64,000 nucleotides of DNA from Ophiostoma sp. CBS 140.51 (GCA_029298735.1 JANSLP010000047.1:62001-126000), one strand, 5' to 3'. Numbered from the stretch's first letter, positions 13,201-25,506 are shown. Numbers and translations: made by a program. The notes: generated by a model from the letters alone, not told the origin.

Positions 13201-16200
13201 TCCTGCAGACGACTGCAACGCATCGAGTGCGACGTGAGAGGACGGAGAATGCAAGTGCATGTTCTCTGTACTCTGTCCGTGTACAAACTTGTATGTGTAC
13301 CTCACGTTGTACAGAAATGCAAAAGTCAAAATTAAGGTGACAAAAAAGGAAACATAAAAAGGGCCATGACGACGTTAGAAAAAAAGCAAGTTTAATGCTC
13401 TTCACTTTCGCTCACTTTCAACAGGTCATTTTCAACCAACTTGATCTCACATATGACGGATGGAAAAGCAAGCGACACGCCCTGAAGAAGAAAGCAAGAA
13501 GCTGACAAAAATCTTACAGACTTGGGGCCTGTCAAGGTCGTTGACTGCAAAAAGCGACAAAAAACGACCTTCCTCAATGGTAGGATGCCAGGCAATACGA
13601 CATCGCTTGCCCCAGAACGTCGTATCAATGTTGCGAAAGCAAAAGTGGCTTGTTTTCAAAGAGGCAAAGTTTGCCAAGACAACTTTAAGCCTTTTCTCCC
13701 TCCTACCCATCAAAAGTACGGAGCGGCCTTACAGGAAAAGAGTTAAATGGTCGCCGACTCTATCTTGTAGTTTTGTATCCTGCCATCGAGGACACATACA
13801 ATCAATGACTGCATCCCGCGCTACATGCTGCAGACAACAAAGCAATGGAAGGCTACATAAAGAAATCTGCACATTCGAACAATGGAAAGAGGAAGGCAGC
13901 AACGATGCAGCAGGTGGCCGCATTGAAGAAAGGCAAAAAAGGGTGGTGTGAAAATGCTCCCCTTGCCTGCACGCATCAAGATGGGAAAGCGAACGAATCA
14001 AAAACATCAGCAGACATGCACGTTGTCATTGAAGAGGCAGGCTCCCGCGCACGGGTATGCCGCATCGCCCATCCGGAGACGGGAAGATGGGTACCTGTCA
14101 GTAGACACAGAAGAGGAGGAAGCAAAAGGGAGACTGACGATTGGTAGAAGTGAAAAAAGGAGGAAACAAACGTCCAATGCAGATGCCGACACGGAGCGGA
14201 TATGCATGACGGAGCCAGGTGGAGTCCAACTTCAGCAAGAAAATATTGATGCCAGAAGGAACAGCAGCATAATACCCGAGATGATATCCAGCACACTCAT
14301 GAAGGCGTCAGAAAGATTGAACGAAAAATACAAACGACGCGTGTGTGCCTAAGAGAGGGGCCATGATAGCGGACAATTACGCTGTTGAGTAAAGCGGACC
14401 CCTCAAAATATTCACACGGCGATCCTCGAGGTGGAAAGGACCTGTCCGCACTCCAGAGAAAGCAGGGCAAGATTGACTCTCCGCTCACACCCGTGCGGGT
14501 GGAGATCTAGGGTTCAATCACGAACGGTTTGATGAGAAAAGAACCGACAAGCCCGAGATTCCTCGGCGTGGAAGCGAATGAAGGATGAAGACCACAAACG
14601 GCAACCGGCCGTCTATGAACGGGTGAATGAAGGTCGATTGGGAAAGGAAATCAGCGCAACTGCGCGATTTGATGATGAATGCGTCGAGAGAAAATCTGTG
14701 AAAAAAGGGGGGTGACCTGAGTCCAGGCCCATAACGCCCGAAACGAGGAACCAACCGACACAAAACATGACGGAATGGCCGGTTGGGATTACACAGTCAG
14801 TGTTTAGTGCATTTCGTGACCTGACCCCTCTCCTCAAGTGCCCTGGACCCTGCTCACCTTTGAGTTTTGCTCTCCTTTCTTTTCTTTTTTGTCCCCCAAA
14901 ACTCGGGCCGGAGCGTAGCGGGCGGGGACGATGATGAGCGACAGACAGAGAAAATATGATAATCCGTTCCCCCTCCAGTCCACAGCTACCCACCTACGAC
15001 GTGTCTTTTTGTGATCAAGAGCGAGGTTGCGTTGCCGTCATCCTCCAAGCGAGAGAGAAAGTCCAACGGTCGAGCTGCATTCTTCTCTGTAGCTGTGATC
15101 AATCATATATCATTCGAGAGCCTGTTTTCTGCAACATCTCATGCACCTGTTGATGAAAGGCTTTCAAACCCCTCGAGCCCCTCTGACGTACGATGTGCCA
15201 CCAACTCATCATCATCCCATCTAAAGGTAGCTCACTCAGCGCGTATTCGTATATCTGAACATGTCTGAGAGACCCTCCATCAAACGGGTCACAATGGCCA
15301 CCTTTTCGTGAGAGCGAAATCGCAAGGAGTGCGTCAGGGAGCAAAAATGGTGCCTGCTTCAGTCCACTCGCACCTTTTTTTACTGAGTATTACCTGCTCA
15401 CCCCTTCCCCCTCTGCCTCTCTGCCTTCTTTTACAGCCTATTTTGCCCCATACCTTTCCTGCCCTCCTTCCTCGCTAGTGCTCACGACAAGAGGGGATCA
15501 CAGACAGAGTCAGAGAGTGAAGAGGAGGGGACCCAAGATAGCGTGTCGACCACCTGCGCAAGAGGGTGCAAAAAGGGTGGTGGTTTTGCTCAGGTTTTAG
15601 TGTGTCGGCAAGCTCGGACGGCCTGGGGCGGGGCGCGAAAAGTGGACCTCGACGGGTTTTAGCGGCATCCTGATGCGGCAAGTGGCCGTTTCTCAGGCGG
15701 GGCGGGCCAGAATGGCAGGAGCGACAGAGGACAAGGAGACGCTGATGGGGAAAGAGCCTGGCAGTGAGCACTCTTTAATTCCCAACGGTTGCCCAACACT
15801 CGTTTTTAAGCCTCGACCTGTGCTCAGACCTAACAATCGACATTGTCGGTTCTCTCGTTCCTTGGGTGAGGACATGGCGGCGATCTGGACTGTGCTTGGA
15901 ACAAAAGCGAGATGGCGAGAGGCAGAGAAAATATCAAAAGAGGCAAATGGGAGAAGAGAAAGAACATAAACGATCGAGGTCCGAGAACATTCTCTACTAA
16001 AGGAAGATGGGAGGCCCTGAGGCCCTCCTGGTCTCGACCATCGTTGACGCCGCGAGGCAGTCAAGTGCGACGCAAGGCTTCCGCCGGCGTTTTTATCGAC
16101 GGTCGGCGGGAAATCTGACGATCGTGAAATATCGCGTTTCCTGTTCTCGTAGCTTGTTCGCAAAAAAGAGGGTCCAAGAGGATTGTCCCTCCTTTCTCAT

Positions 16201-17986
16201 TTTGCTTCAATCTGCGCAAGGATCGTGGTCCATCGTGCTCATGCTCTCACCTTGCAACTTTTTTTCTGTCTTGCACTTGTAGCTCTCCCCTTGCGCCTCT
16301 CTCCACCCGCCCCGTTCCTTTTTACGACCATTTTTGCCGTCTTCCGTTCACCACGGACCACTTTCCCTCAGGGGTTTTGCTGTTTTTGTTCTTTGTCCTG
16401 TCGTCTCACCGGTTCAAAGGTGACCTTTGCAGGTTCCAGCTAAGAAACATTCGGAGTGCACTGTCCGGAGAAGGTGAGGCCAAGACAATATTTCTACTTT
16501 CGTGCCCCAGCAGCCTTTTCTCTTTTCGTAATTTGTCGTACGCCGCCAAGTTGCCGTGTACAGAGTATGTACTTGTACTGTGGTTAGAGGCCATCGTTCC
16601 TTGCACTTGCTAACAGTCTTTGCTGACTTCTGACTCTTTCTTGGGATGAAAGCCCCTGATGCTAACAACCCCTGCTCAGTGGCCTTCCTTCTCCTTGCAT
16701 CCCAACTACCTCTGGCCTCTGGGACTTTTGTCGGGCTCCACACCGCAGAGTTTGTGCAGGATCTCTGAAAGTTAGCGGGAGTCGCAGCACTACTAATTTC
16801 TATATTGCTACGGTTTGAACCCTCAGAAACGAAGAAAGGTGGTAGTCAAAGGCAGTTGAGAACCGTTGGACAGCCGGGAAAAGAACAGTGAAAGGAAGGT
16901 AGTTTTTACATAGCAGGGGTTGACAAGGAGCGAAACTAAGCCCAAGGAGTTCAGTGAGCAACAAGCACAGTGCCTGGGACTTACACCCGAGATCCAAGAA
17001 GAGAAAGAGACAGACCGGCGACACTTCCCTCTACGGTGTCGAGTGTTGGCCATCCTCGATTGCGACTGGCAGAACTGGTGAGGAGACCCCGGCCCCTGGT
17101 CGTTTTGTGTTACCCATGAAAGATGTGCTTAGAAAGCAGGTTTCGTCCGGTTGAAAGTCCGAGAGAAAGTCGAAAAAATCGAGATCGAGCAGAGACATTG
17201 GAGCGGAATTGTTGAGCAGAGAGACCAGACGATCGGCGTGTGTCCCATTGGTCGGCAGATGGGCATACGGGCAGGTGTGGCAGATGAGGTGCAACGGCAT
17301 GCGTCGTCAGGGCAAGCAAAGCCCATACAGTCATGTTGACAGTTAAACAACGAGCGCAGTCGCAATAAACGAGAGAATCGTAATGCTGCAGATCAAAGTA
17401 CCGGCAGCGCAAGATGAGACGAGAAAACGATAATTATATTTGCTCCAGAGCAGAACGGCCTCTCTCTAAGGATACGGATATAGCCAAAAAGTTCTATCTT
17501 TGTTTGATGCCCTGGCATAAGAGGACACAAATGCTGCGCAACCTGAACGCCGAGTAATAAAGTAAGAGACAAAGGAAAAAAGAAGAGAAACTTGAAAACA
17601 AAGAAAAGCGAGAAGAATTAGAGGAACGGCAAAGAGAAAGGAAGTGGAACCAAAGAGCCCCAAACCATAATAAACCAAACGATCGCCAGTGTAGCAAGTT
17701 TAACTGGTGACCAACTTTGGTCTCGTGTAGACTCTATCAATCCTCAACCGAAAAGAAGAGACAGATTTGACATGAGAAGAGAAGAAGGTGAAGAATAAAA
17801 AGAAACAGGAGATTCCCAAAATAAACCCAAAAGTATCAGTAGTAGAAAACATAAACATAACCCAAAACAATACTCAATACAATCCTGCCAAGATAGGATA
17901 TATGCATTCTGACCGTCCGCCAGTTGTCGTCTGTCGTCACAATCGTCCGACATGGTCTTTGTCCTTCATTGCCGTCTTTTTGGCGT
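4241..17986. other. 13.7 kb gene desert
   Basis: No frame here has the length, codon bias or motifs of the flanking genes; the longest open frames are about 230 codons, sit on both strands and overlap each other. What is visible are strand-biased tracts: purine-rich on the + strand at about 5460-6080 (pyrimidine-rich for the leftward gene, so probably part of its promoter or leader), 10610-10690, 11040-11100 and 17560-17660; pyrimidine-rich on + at about 6810-6900, 15370-15480 and 16190-16400. Scattered TACGGAGTA-type motifs and a small hairpin at 14488-14501 also occur. There is no transposon signature and no tRNA B-box. It could be a very long regulatory region, non-coding transcripts, decayed DNA, or small multi-exon genes I cannot see. 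Confidence 0.6.
12502..12579. repeat. Pair of opposed TACGGAGTA motifs
   Basis: TACGGAGTA at 12502-12510 and its exact reverse complement TACTCCGTA at 12571-12579. Further exact copies are at 8534-8542 and 60886-60894, and TACAGAGTA variants at 8573-8581, 16559-16567 and 28015-28023. All lie outside the genes called here. The function is unknown. Confidence 0.6.
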
Positions 17987-19335
17987 TTAATCCTCCCACT
18001 CTTCATCGAGCTGGTCGATCAGACGGTTCTCGTCCTCGCGGTTGTTGCGGCCGTTGGGCGAGGTGGACAGTGTGCGGTAGCCTTGCCGCTGGGGCAGGTA
18101 CCGCGTGCACGTCGATGTCAAGATGATAACAAAGTCCTGTAGCCCAGACGCCCGAGGTAAAAGAGAAAGGGAAGAACGTTAGTCGTGCCGTCCGTACTGT
18201 TGGGGTTGGAATGGCTTGTTGGCTGCGGGGCCCCAGAACAGGTCGTCGCCGCCCGAGCCGGGCAGCATGCGGTCCTGCTCATCATCGTCGCTGCTGCCAG
18301 TGCCAAACGCCCCGCTGCTACTTCCAAACCGGCGTCCACAGAGGATACGCACCCTGACAAAACTCCAGATGCCCAGCCAGATGGTGTGGTTCGGCAGCTG
18401 CCGCCAGCCGCGGGCGTGGGCGACGGTGCGGTTGTAGACGACACCGCCGATAAAGTAGACGAGCAGGGCGACGCCCAGGATGATGGCAAAGACGCCGCCG
18501 GGGCCGACGCTGCCCGGTTTGTGCGGTTCGGCGCCGGCGCAGGCGTGGGGCGAGCGGATCTTGAAGAAGTAGGCGCACTGGTCGGGGGTGCCGACAAAGG
18601 AGACGTGAGCGGTGGTCTCGAGGGGGTCGCGGTCGCAGAGGAAGGCGAATGTGGCGGACTTGCGGCGCGTGGTGGATGAGGAGGAAGACGCTTGCGTAGA
18701 GAACATGGGCTCGTCGCGCTTGATGTCGTCAAACTTTTTCGAGGAGTCGCTCGAGGCCTTCTCGCTCAGATCGGGACACGGTGAGCCGCCGGTGTACTGC
18801 AGGACCAGCTCACGGCCTCGGGATGTGAGCACGGACGATTCTTGTCTACGCATGTCAGTGTATGAACATTATGAGGATGGGAAGAAGAAAAGAAGAGCAC
18901 GAGCAACTCCGCCGCATACCCCAACGAGAACGTGCTGCCGTTCAGCTCGTAGTAGGCGCTCACGTTGGCCCACAGATCGCGGTCTACACCCTCGACGTTC
19001 TTGACGGGCTTCACGACGGCAGCGCAGATGTTGAGCGTAAAGTTGGCGCCGTAATCGTGTCCGCGCGCGATATAGTCGGTCGTCAAGACGCCGGCCTTGG
19101 GCTTCTTCGCACCTTCGACAGGCGGTGGCAGCACAATATCATGGCGCAGGTCGTAGAAGGCGCCGCTTGTCGACGAGGCTGTGCAGGGAATGGTGCTGGT
19201 AGTCTTGGAGGGCGTGGCCGAGTCGGAAGATGGAATGCCAGCGGCAGCAGGTGCAGCTGCGGCGTTAGCCGATGATGGCAACGAGGCCATGACGGCCAGG
19301 GCCGAGAATATTAATGGCGAGCGGGGAAGCTGCAT
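17987..19335 (-). CDS. atg27: Autophagy-related protein 27 (type I membrane protein)
   Basis: Exons 19335-18920, 18845-18353 and 18136-17987; 352 residues. Intron 1 (18919-18846) has donor GTATGC and acceptor GTAG. Intron 2 (18352-18137, 216 bp) has donor GTGCGT, branch GACTAAC and acceptor ACAG. The order is signal peptide (about 1-25), a luminal MRH-like region with paired cysteines (the segment around the first junction reads STFSLGQESSVLTSRGREL), one membrane span (about 257-277), then a cytosolic tail with DFVIILTSTC and the acidic end ENRLIDQLDEEWED typical of fungal Atg27. Known role: traffics Atg9 vesicles between Golgi/endosome, vacuole membrane and the autophagosome assembly site. 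The tail holds YRTL (residues 323-326), a YxxPhi sorting motif like that reported for yeast Atg27. The second intron is open in frame for 57 codons (see findings). The start is the ATG directly before the hydrophobic signal peptide. Confidence 0.9.
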
Positions 19336-20396
19336 CGTATCTGAGGGTGGAGAATGAGGATGAGGAGAGTCGGTGGAGAAGAAGAAGGTCTGAAAGCGCT
19401 TGCACGCTGGACGTTGGACGTCGGTGTTCTCGTATTCGTGGAGGGGGTTGGCCGAATACAAAGTGTCGTTGAAGTTATCGAGAAGCGAGATCGAGGTCGA
19501 TGACCGAGAGAGCCGCACAATTGTTCTCGCGAGTATCTGAGTAGAAAGTTGACACTGCAGGGCACACTTCTGATGCAGACGAACAACCAGTAGTGATGGA
19601 CGCAAGGCTGCCTGGATAAAGAAAGGCTCGGCGGCGGGTCGTCTCGGGAAAGTCGTTCTGTACGGCTGTTTGCGCGTAATTTGATGCGCTGTAACGATAC
19701 TGATTAGAGAGCGGAAGACGAAATGCGTCCTTTCCAGCGGGACGGCAAGCAAGAGAATATCGTGTAAAAGAAGAGGTCGTCAAGGACGTCGAGGATGGTC
19801 GGAGGAGAGGGTGGCTCGGGTGGTTGATGGAGATGAAGAGAAACGTGGTTGAGGTGGTTGTTGACGAATCACCAAGGAATAGGGAAATAGGAGAAGTCCA
19901 CGCCGCACAACGTCGCCAGAGACCACCTAATTGGTTCGTTAGTGGGCGCTGCCTTGTTCTGGTCTGTTTCGCGCAGGATGACATAATTTCCGAGCTTATG
20001 TAATGCTCGCAAGTACTCTCGTTCTGTGTTTTCATTCGTACTTTCCCACTTTTAGCGTGTTTGGACACTACGATCAACTTGGCCGGGAACGGCAGAAAGC
20101 GAACTGACTTTCGGCAGTGACAAAAAGGACACTGATTGAGACATGTGAATTATGAATTGAGACACGAGAAACAGGGAAAACAAAGAATGAAAGACAACAG
20201 AAGACAGTAAAGTGACAGGAGACAGGCTCTATTTTTATCGTTACCGTTTACTGTGACGAGACGTCGTGGGTCCTTCATATTCAGTATCTGCTAAACTGAC
20301 TGCTGTTTTACATCGACATTTTTCGACTCTGACACGTTTTCTATCTCTTTATATAATACATTCCGCGTCCATTCGACTGTTCTAACACCTCCTCTC
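19336..20396. other. atg27 upstream region
   Basis: This lies upstream of atg27 and downstream of the leftward gene to its right. The first 400 bp are free of convincing coding sequence and probably include the atg27 leader. Nothing else is recognised. Confidence 0.5.
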
Positions 20397-20930
20397 CTAC
20401 ACCCTCTTGCCCTTGGTCACCAGCTGCGGCCCGCTCAAGCCGACACCCCACAGGAACGCAAGCCGCATCGACGCGCCCACATACACAAACGGCACATTGC
20501 CCCAGGCCATGGCGTTCCACTGGTCGGCACGCCAGTAAATATCGCTGCCCAGTGAGCGCAGCGAGTAGAGGTGGCCCAGGTCGGCCACGAGCAGACCAAA
20601 GAGCAGCGTGCGCCATACGCGGCGGTCGGCGGTGGTGCGCAGCACGAGGGCCTCGTTAAGGGTGAACAACAGATAGAGATTGGCGAGCTGCGAGAGGACA
20701 ACCGAGGTCACGACGGGGACGTTGCCGTCGGCGTCGAGCGAGGTCGCCGTGGACGCCGCATGTGTCATGGTCAGGTAGTCGTGCTGGCGAAAGTGCGCAA
20801 AGAACGCGCCGACGAGGGCCGAGATGGGTTCAATCGTCAAAAAGAAGAGACGATAAAAGGCCGGCAGCGGGATCGAGGCCGTGGCCAGCGTCGGTCGCTT
20901 CTTGGTTTCAGCTTTCGGGGCGTCGGACAT
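20397..20930 (-). CDS. DUF7704-type small integral membrane protein
   Basis: A single exon, 177 residues, starting at ATG 20930. After a short polar N-terminus the protein has FYRLFFLTIEPISALVGAFFAHF, followed by about four hydrophobic segments (roughly residues 25-47, 74-95, 105-125 and 145-170) with GHLYSLRSLG and a W-rich loop between the third and fourth. This is the layout I know from the widespread fungal DUF7704 membrane family; the biochemical role is unknown. It ends with a basic cytosolic-looking tail (TKGKRV). It sits upstream of atg27 on the same strand, but the 1.1 kb gap does not suggest cotranscription. No intron is needed. Confidence 0.8.
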   Translation of the reverse strand: MSDAPKAETKKRPTLATASIPLPAFYRLFFLTIEPISALVGAFFAHFRQHDYLTMTHAASTATSLDADGNVPVVTSVVLSQLANLYLLFTLNEALVLRTTADRRVWRTLLFGLLVADLGHLYSLRSLGSDIYWRADQWNAMAWGNVPFVYVGASMRLAFLWGVGLSGPQLVTKGKRV

Positions 20931-23486
20931 TGTGGAGTTTGGGTGAGGTGAGTGTCAGTGGGTGTTGAGAGTCGACGGTGTCAAATGTCAAAGTCTGCGG
21001 TCAAGGTCGAGGTCGAGGTTGGAAGGTGAGACGTTCTCGAAAACTGGGGACGACACTAAAAATCCGGCGATGCGACACATGCGCTGGACTGTGCCCCGGG
21101 CCCGTTGCAACAAGCCCCTAACAATGCCCTAACCCAAGCGGGTCTTGATGTGAGTTGCCACTTGGAGAGAGGTCCGAACCCGATACTAAATATCGACGGA
21201 GAAGGTTTTCGGTTTGCATAAAATGTGGTCGGATGACAAGACGTAGAGTGATCTCAAGTTTGGTTCTTTAGTCCGAATCAGATGATAGAAGTGCTCCAGC
21301 TCGTTAATGGGACGAGGATGGTGGAGCATGGCAGCATGGCCTCTCATACAAAGCAGCAACTGTTTGAGCAGGCCAACTCCACGGATGAGACAGGCCTGGC
21401 ACATACCCTCGTCTTATTGTCGTGAATCCTGTCTCTTTTAGAGAGTATGTTGCCCATGTCGCCCGTCGGAAGAAGCATCGTATGCTCAGACTAAGTTCGA
21501 GAACATTCACACTGGCATCTGATATGCAGTTCGCCATGACTCGTCTCGTATTCAATGTCGAATCGATGCCCTGATGAGACTAGTCTGATTGTCAATAAGA
21601 AATCGGGCAGGAACTACAGTGCAAGGAATATGAGACAGGGGGGTGTGAAATCAGTGTTTAGAGTACGGTGTTGTTAGGGATGGGATTTTAGAAAACCCAT
21701 GGTGGTCTTGACATCACGACATGAACGTTTCGTGGCAGTAACCTACGATCGTCACGAACAACAGTCAATCTTGATTCAGGCTGAATAGTTAATGGGGTTG
21801 TTTTTTTCTGTAAACCGCTAAGTTATCTACTGTATTCTTAAGAGGGCTGTTTTTTAAAGAAAAAGAAAAAAAGAGAAAAAAAGGGGGAATAGAGTCTGCG
21901 AATTGAAAATAATAACACAAAACTCAAATCAAAATTACTATTCCAATAAGTTCATTGGCAATTATTCTATCCTTTTGAAATCAATATAATAAATCTATCA
22001 AAATTAAAACAAAATCACTGATACAAAAAGTAAATAATGAAAAGGCAAAGGAGCAGTCGCATTTGGAGTACGCTCGTTGCTGTACTGAGTAGAGTTGGAT
22101 CGACCACAACAACAAGAGATCAAAGCGCCGGCATCGTTTCAAACGTCCATACATAGCCACCCATGACCCCAACACGAGGAGACATGCTTATCGTCATCCG
22201 TCTTTTGGGTTTCTGTTGTCGTTCTTCTGTTAACCTTCTGCCAACCTTCTTTCCGGGGAACGACTCACAAGACGGGTCCCTGTCCTTGTCAAATCCTTGT
22301 CAAACAGAGATCGATTCGCGATGCTATTCTGATGTGTGAGATGAATGACTTCAAAGGTACGATTGTACGATTGACTTTGATCCTTGCCACGGACTCAGCT
22401 GGACCGGTTTGACAGTATTCTACTTCTACTTGGCAAAAACAAAAAGTGAAGCCTTTTTTATTAGACAGAGAAAAAGCGGACTGTGTAGGTTGTAACGAGC
22501 GGGGAGTGGCAGAAACTCCGAGTGCTGGCCGATGCAAGATTATGTTTACTTTTGAACAATATTCACACGTTGCCCGACTTCTGTACATGCTGATAAATAA
22601 AGAAAGAGTAGTCGAAACCCGAATTAATTCTAGCTTTACTATTCAGTATTATCGTTTTCGCCCATTATTCCCACCGTGCATGCTCACCTCGTGTTCTGTC
22701 TATGCAACATGGACACGGCAAAAGTCGGTTCAAAATGCTGATCAAACACCGTCAGAATGGCCTCGCCGGAGAAAAACAAAACAACCGCAACCGCCATACA
22801 GCCTTCTTGCATACACTGCCAACCCTCTGGGCATGACTCGTCAAACTCGTCAACTTCCGACACAGGCTCAAACTTGTTGTTACTCTTCCTGGGCGGTTGG
22901 CACAAATGCATGTTGAGGCGAGCAAGGCTCAACTGACTCCCACTTTCATCTCTATTCAACCGAATACCATGATCTGCGACGACCTCTTGGCCATGTCCGG
23001 GCTTTATCTTCAGAGTTCTGCCCAACTATCAAACTGAAGCCTTGCCACGTAAACCTGGCACATCGCTTGGCTCGCTTCGTCTTATTGGAGACGTCCCGGC
23101 TTTTTCTGCCTCATGTCTCCTTTGCGCACATTCTTGTGATCTCCGTCATGGGTTGGCAAGATGACAAGACGACACACGATACTTGGCGGAGTGTGTAAGG
23201 AGAACCGGAAACAAGGAGATGATGCGTTGGGTCGTGTACGTTGGACTGTTTACTCCATCCCTCTTGCTCTCGACTGACTCTCAAAGTACAAATAGATGGC
23301 TCAGTCCATCACTTGCTCTCCGTTTTCGATCTTCATCCAACAACCAAAAAGCCAACTTCCTTTCCTTTTCTCTTTCTCTTCTCTTTTTTCGCTTCTATAC
23401 GACCCGGTGTCGTCCTTTTTAATACTATTTTATCCTATTTATTTTACAGTACTGTGTACTTTTTCCTCGCCTCCCCAACCGCAAAA
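20931..23486. other. Intergenic between divergent genes, with an A+T-rich island
   Basis: This region separates the divergent starts of the DUF7704 gene and the BAS2-like gene. From about 21840 to 22040 the base composition turns strongly A+T rich, beginning with a polypurine run (AAAGAAAAAG type). No convincing coding frame is present; a 113-codon leftward frame at 22684-23025 was considered and rejected. Confidence 0.5.
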
Positions 23487-23844
23487 ATGGTTCGCATCGC
23501 TGCTGTCCTGGCTTGTACGTTACCCAATGTTCCCGTCAACCGGTTCTCTGTTTTCGCCCACTAATAGTTCAGTCGCCGTCTCGGCTCTTGCCCTTGTCAC
23601 CCCCAACAACGCCGGCGCCAAGAACGTCGGTGCCGGCAACGCCCAGCAGTTCATCACCGGCGGCTGCGTCAACAACGCCGACTGCAGCTCCGCCTGCTGC
23701 GCCAACAACGGCCAGGGCGCCGGTGTCTGCTCGGCCGAGGCCGCCGCTCTCCAGAACGGCAAGCAGGGTTGCGGCTTTGTCGACCCCAACGCGACGCAGG
23801 CGATTGCTGCCGCCAAGGCGCAGGTGGCCAAGCAGGGTTTCTAA
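23487..23844 (+). CDS. BAS2-like small secreted cysteine-rich protein
   Basis: Exons 23487-23514 and 23573-23844; 99 residues. The 58 bp intron has donor GTACGT, a CTAAT branch-like element and a TTCAG acceptor. It splits the signal peptide, as is common for small fungal secreted proteins. The signal peptide (about 1-17) ends SALA; the mature part starts VTPNNAG and carries six cysteines (41, 47, 51, 52, 62, 76) in a C-C-CC-C-C pattern, with QFITGGC and GCGF landmarks. This resembles biotrophy-associated secreted protein 2, first described in the rice blast fungus, whose homologues also occur in non-pathogens. An Ala/Lys-rich C-terminal extension follows the last cysteine. The role is inferred to be extracellular; no activity can be read from the sequence. 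The gene converges on its right neighbour. Confidence 0.85.
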
Positions 23845-24386
23845 GGGAAAACATCGTGAAGATGAGAAACAGTCCTCTGTCGGGATGATGGGAGGCGGCG
23901 TTTTGGTTCGGTTTGGTTTCACTGGCACACTGGGTTGTCAAGGGTACGGTCAATAGCATCGACTCTTTCATGATACAAAGAAAAATCAATAAAACGATAA
24001 ACCGATAAAAAAGCGTAAACCGTTTGCCCGGTGATCATCAACATAAAGTGAGAGAGTTGGCTCTTGCAAATCTAAGAAAGCAAAGCGTAAAACAGCCATA
24101 ATGGCAAACAGAAAAGACATAAATCCCAAGAGACATAAAAGGCAGGCCGTCATTCAAATACAGCAACAAAAGAAGACGAAGAAAACCCGCACAAAACCTA
24201 GCCGTCCATAACCTATTCGCGGATCATTCGGCATCATCCTCATAAATGACGTTTCCCATTCCATTTTTTCTCGTTTTTCTCATGAAAGGCATCTCTCATA
24301 TTAGAGCATACCAACCCGCCGGGTATCATAAAACATAACGCGTTTCTCTCGCACTCATAAATCAGACAGCCATTGCATCCTCAACC
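23845..24386. other. Convergent 3' intergenic
   Basis: A short gap between two convergent stop codons, with an A-rich stretch and AATAAA-like signals near 23990. Nothing else is recognised. Confidence 0.55.
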
Positions 24387-25506
24387 TCAGACCCGCCGCC
24401 GCTGCGAGCGAACGACGTACTCATCGCGGTGGCGGTACCTATCATGCCGGCTGCGCGTGACCGCAAGGTGGTCCCAAGGGAATAGGACAGGGCGAAGCGT
24501 CTCCCACCGCGTACCGTAGCCAAGCGCACGCGGGTCGCCCTCCTTGAAGGGGTAGGGGTTGCCGACCGACTCGGCCCAGATGGCCTTGCTGGCGTCGACC
24601 CTTTTCTTCTGGACGTTCTTGACAACCGGCTCGTCTGTATCCTCACCTTCGCCCCGCCGCACAATAACCATAAAGTCCTCGCCGCGGATCCGGCTGTCGT
24701 GCACATCTTCGAGCGTCTCCATTGGCCACATCGCCTGGCCGCCGCGCACACCGTACACGGAGATGGTGCTGCGCGGCGTGTCGCCCTCGTAGAAGCCCTC
24801 GTCAATGACAGCGTCGATGCTGACACTCCAGCCAGCGGCGGCGGCAGACGAGTTGGTGGCGTTCTTAGCGGCGTCGTTGTTGGCTGGGATGAGTCCGTCG
24901 CGCTCTGTCAGCATGTGCCGCCAGCGGGGGAGGCGGTACTCTTTGCGAGCCGAGTACGATGCAAACAGACTGCCGAGACGACGATGACGGCGTTGCTGTG
25001 GCATAAAAAGAGTGCCCTCGCCCTCTTGGAGCTCCTCGTCCTCTTCTAGGAACAGAAGGCGTGCTGCCTCTTCTTCTTCTTGTTCCGTCTGCTCCGCCTG
25101 GGCCAGCCGCTCAGCACGCTCGGCCACTGCAAACACGTCATCATAGTGGTCCATATCGGTGTCCCAGAAGCCCATGTTGACCATCATAGCCTCGACCGAG
25201 CTCGGGCGGTGCTTGTCGGCTGCCAGCATGGCCGTGTCGTGGTGCACGTAGCACAGCTCCTTCCAGCCGCTGCCGGCGTGCAGGAGCTCAGCGAGCATCT
25301 CGTGCGGCGCGGCCAGACTGACGGGGGGTGGCGGGTGGCTGGTGACGCTCATGTTGTACATGTTGACACTGGGGAGGTTGTGGCAGCGTGTGGACTTGTG
25401 CACGCGGCACGGCAGTGCTGGCAGGAGGGTGAGACGGTCGAGACAGAGACCCGGAAGAAGGCGCATGAGGCCGCCGAGTAGTAAGAATCTTTGGCGGAAT
25501 CGTTGT

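Noticed and set aside
4241..17986. Mobile element or RIP-decayed transposon in the gene desert
   Set aside because: I found no terminal repeats, transposase, integrase or reverse-transcriptase remnants, and base composition is not shifted as RIP would cause.
18179..18853. Atg27 ending at the TAA at 18179-18181 as the only form
   Set aside because: The conserved Atg27 tail (DFVIILTSTC...LDEEWED) is intact at 18136-17987 and joins in phase through good splice signals; the earlier stop is kept only as a possible alternative isoform.
22684..23025. 113-codon leftward frame with a short Cys-containing acidic stretch
   Set aside because: Looks mildly protein-like in one segment only; there is no start context or homology I can recall.
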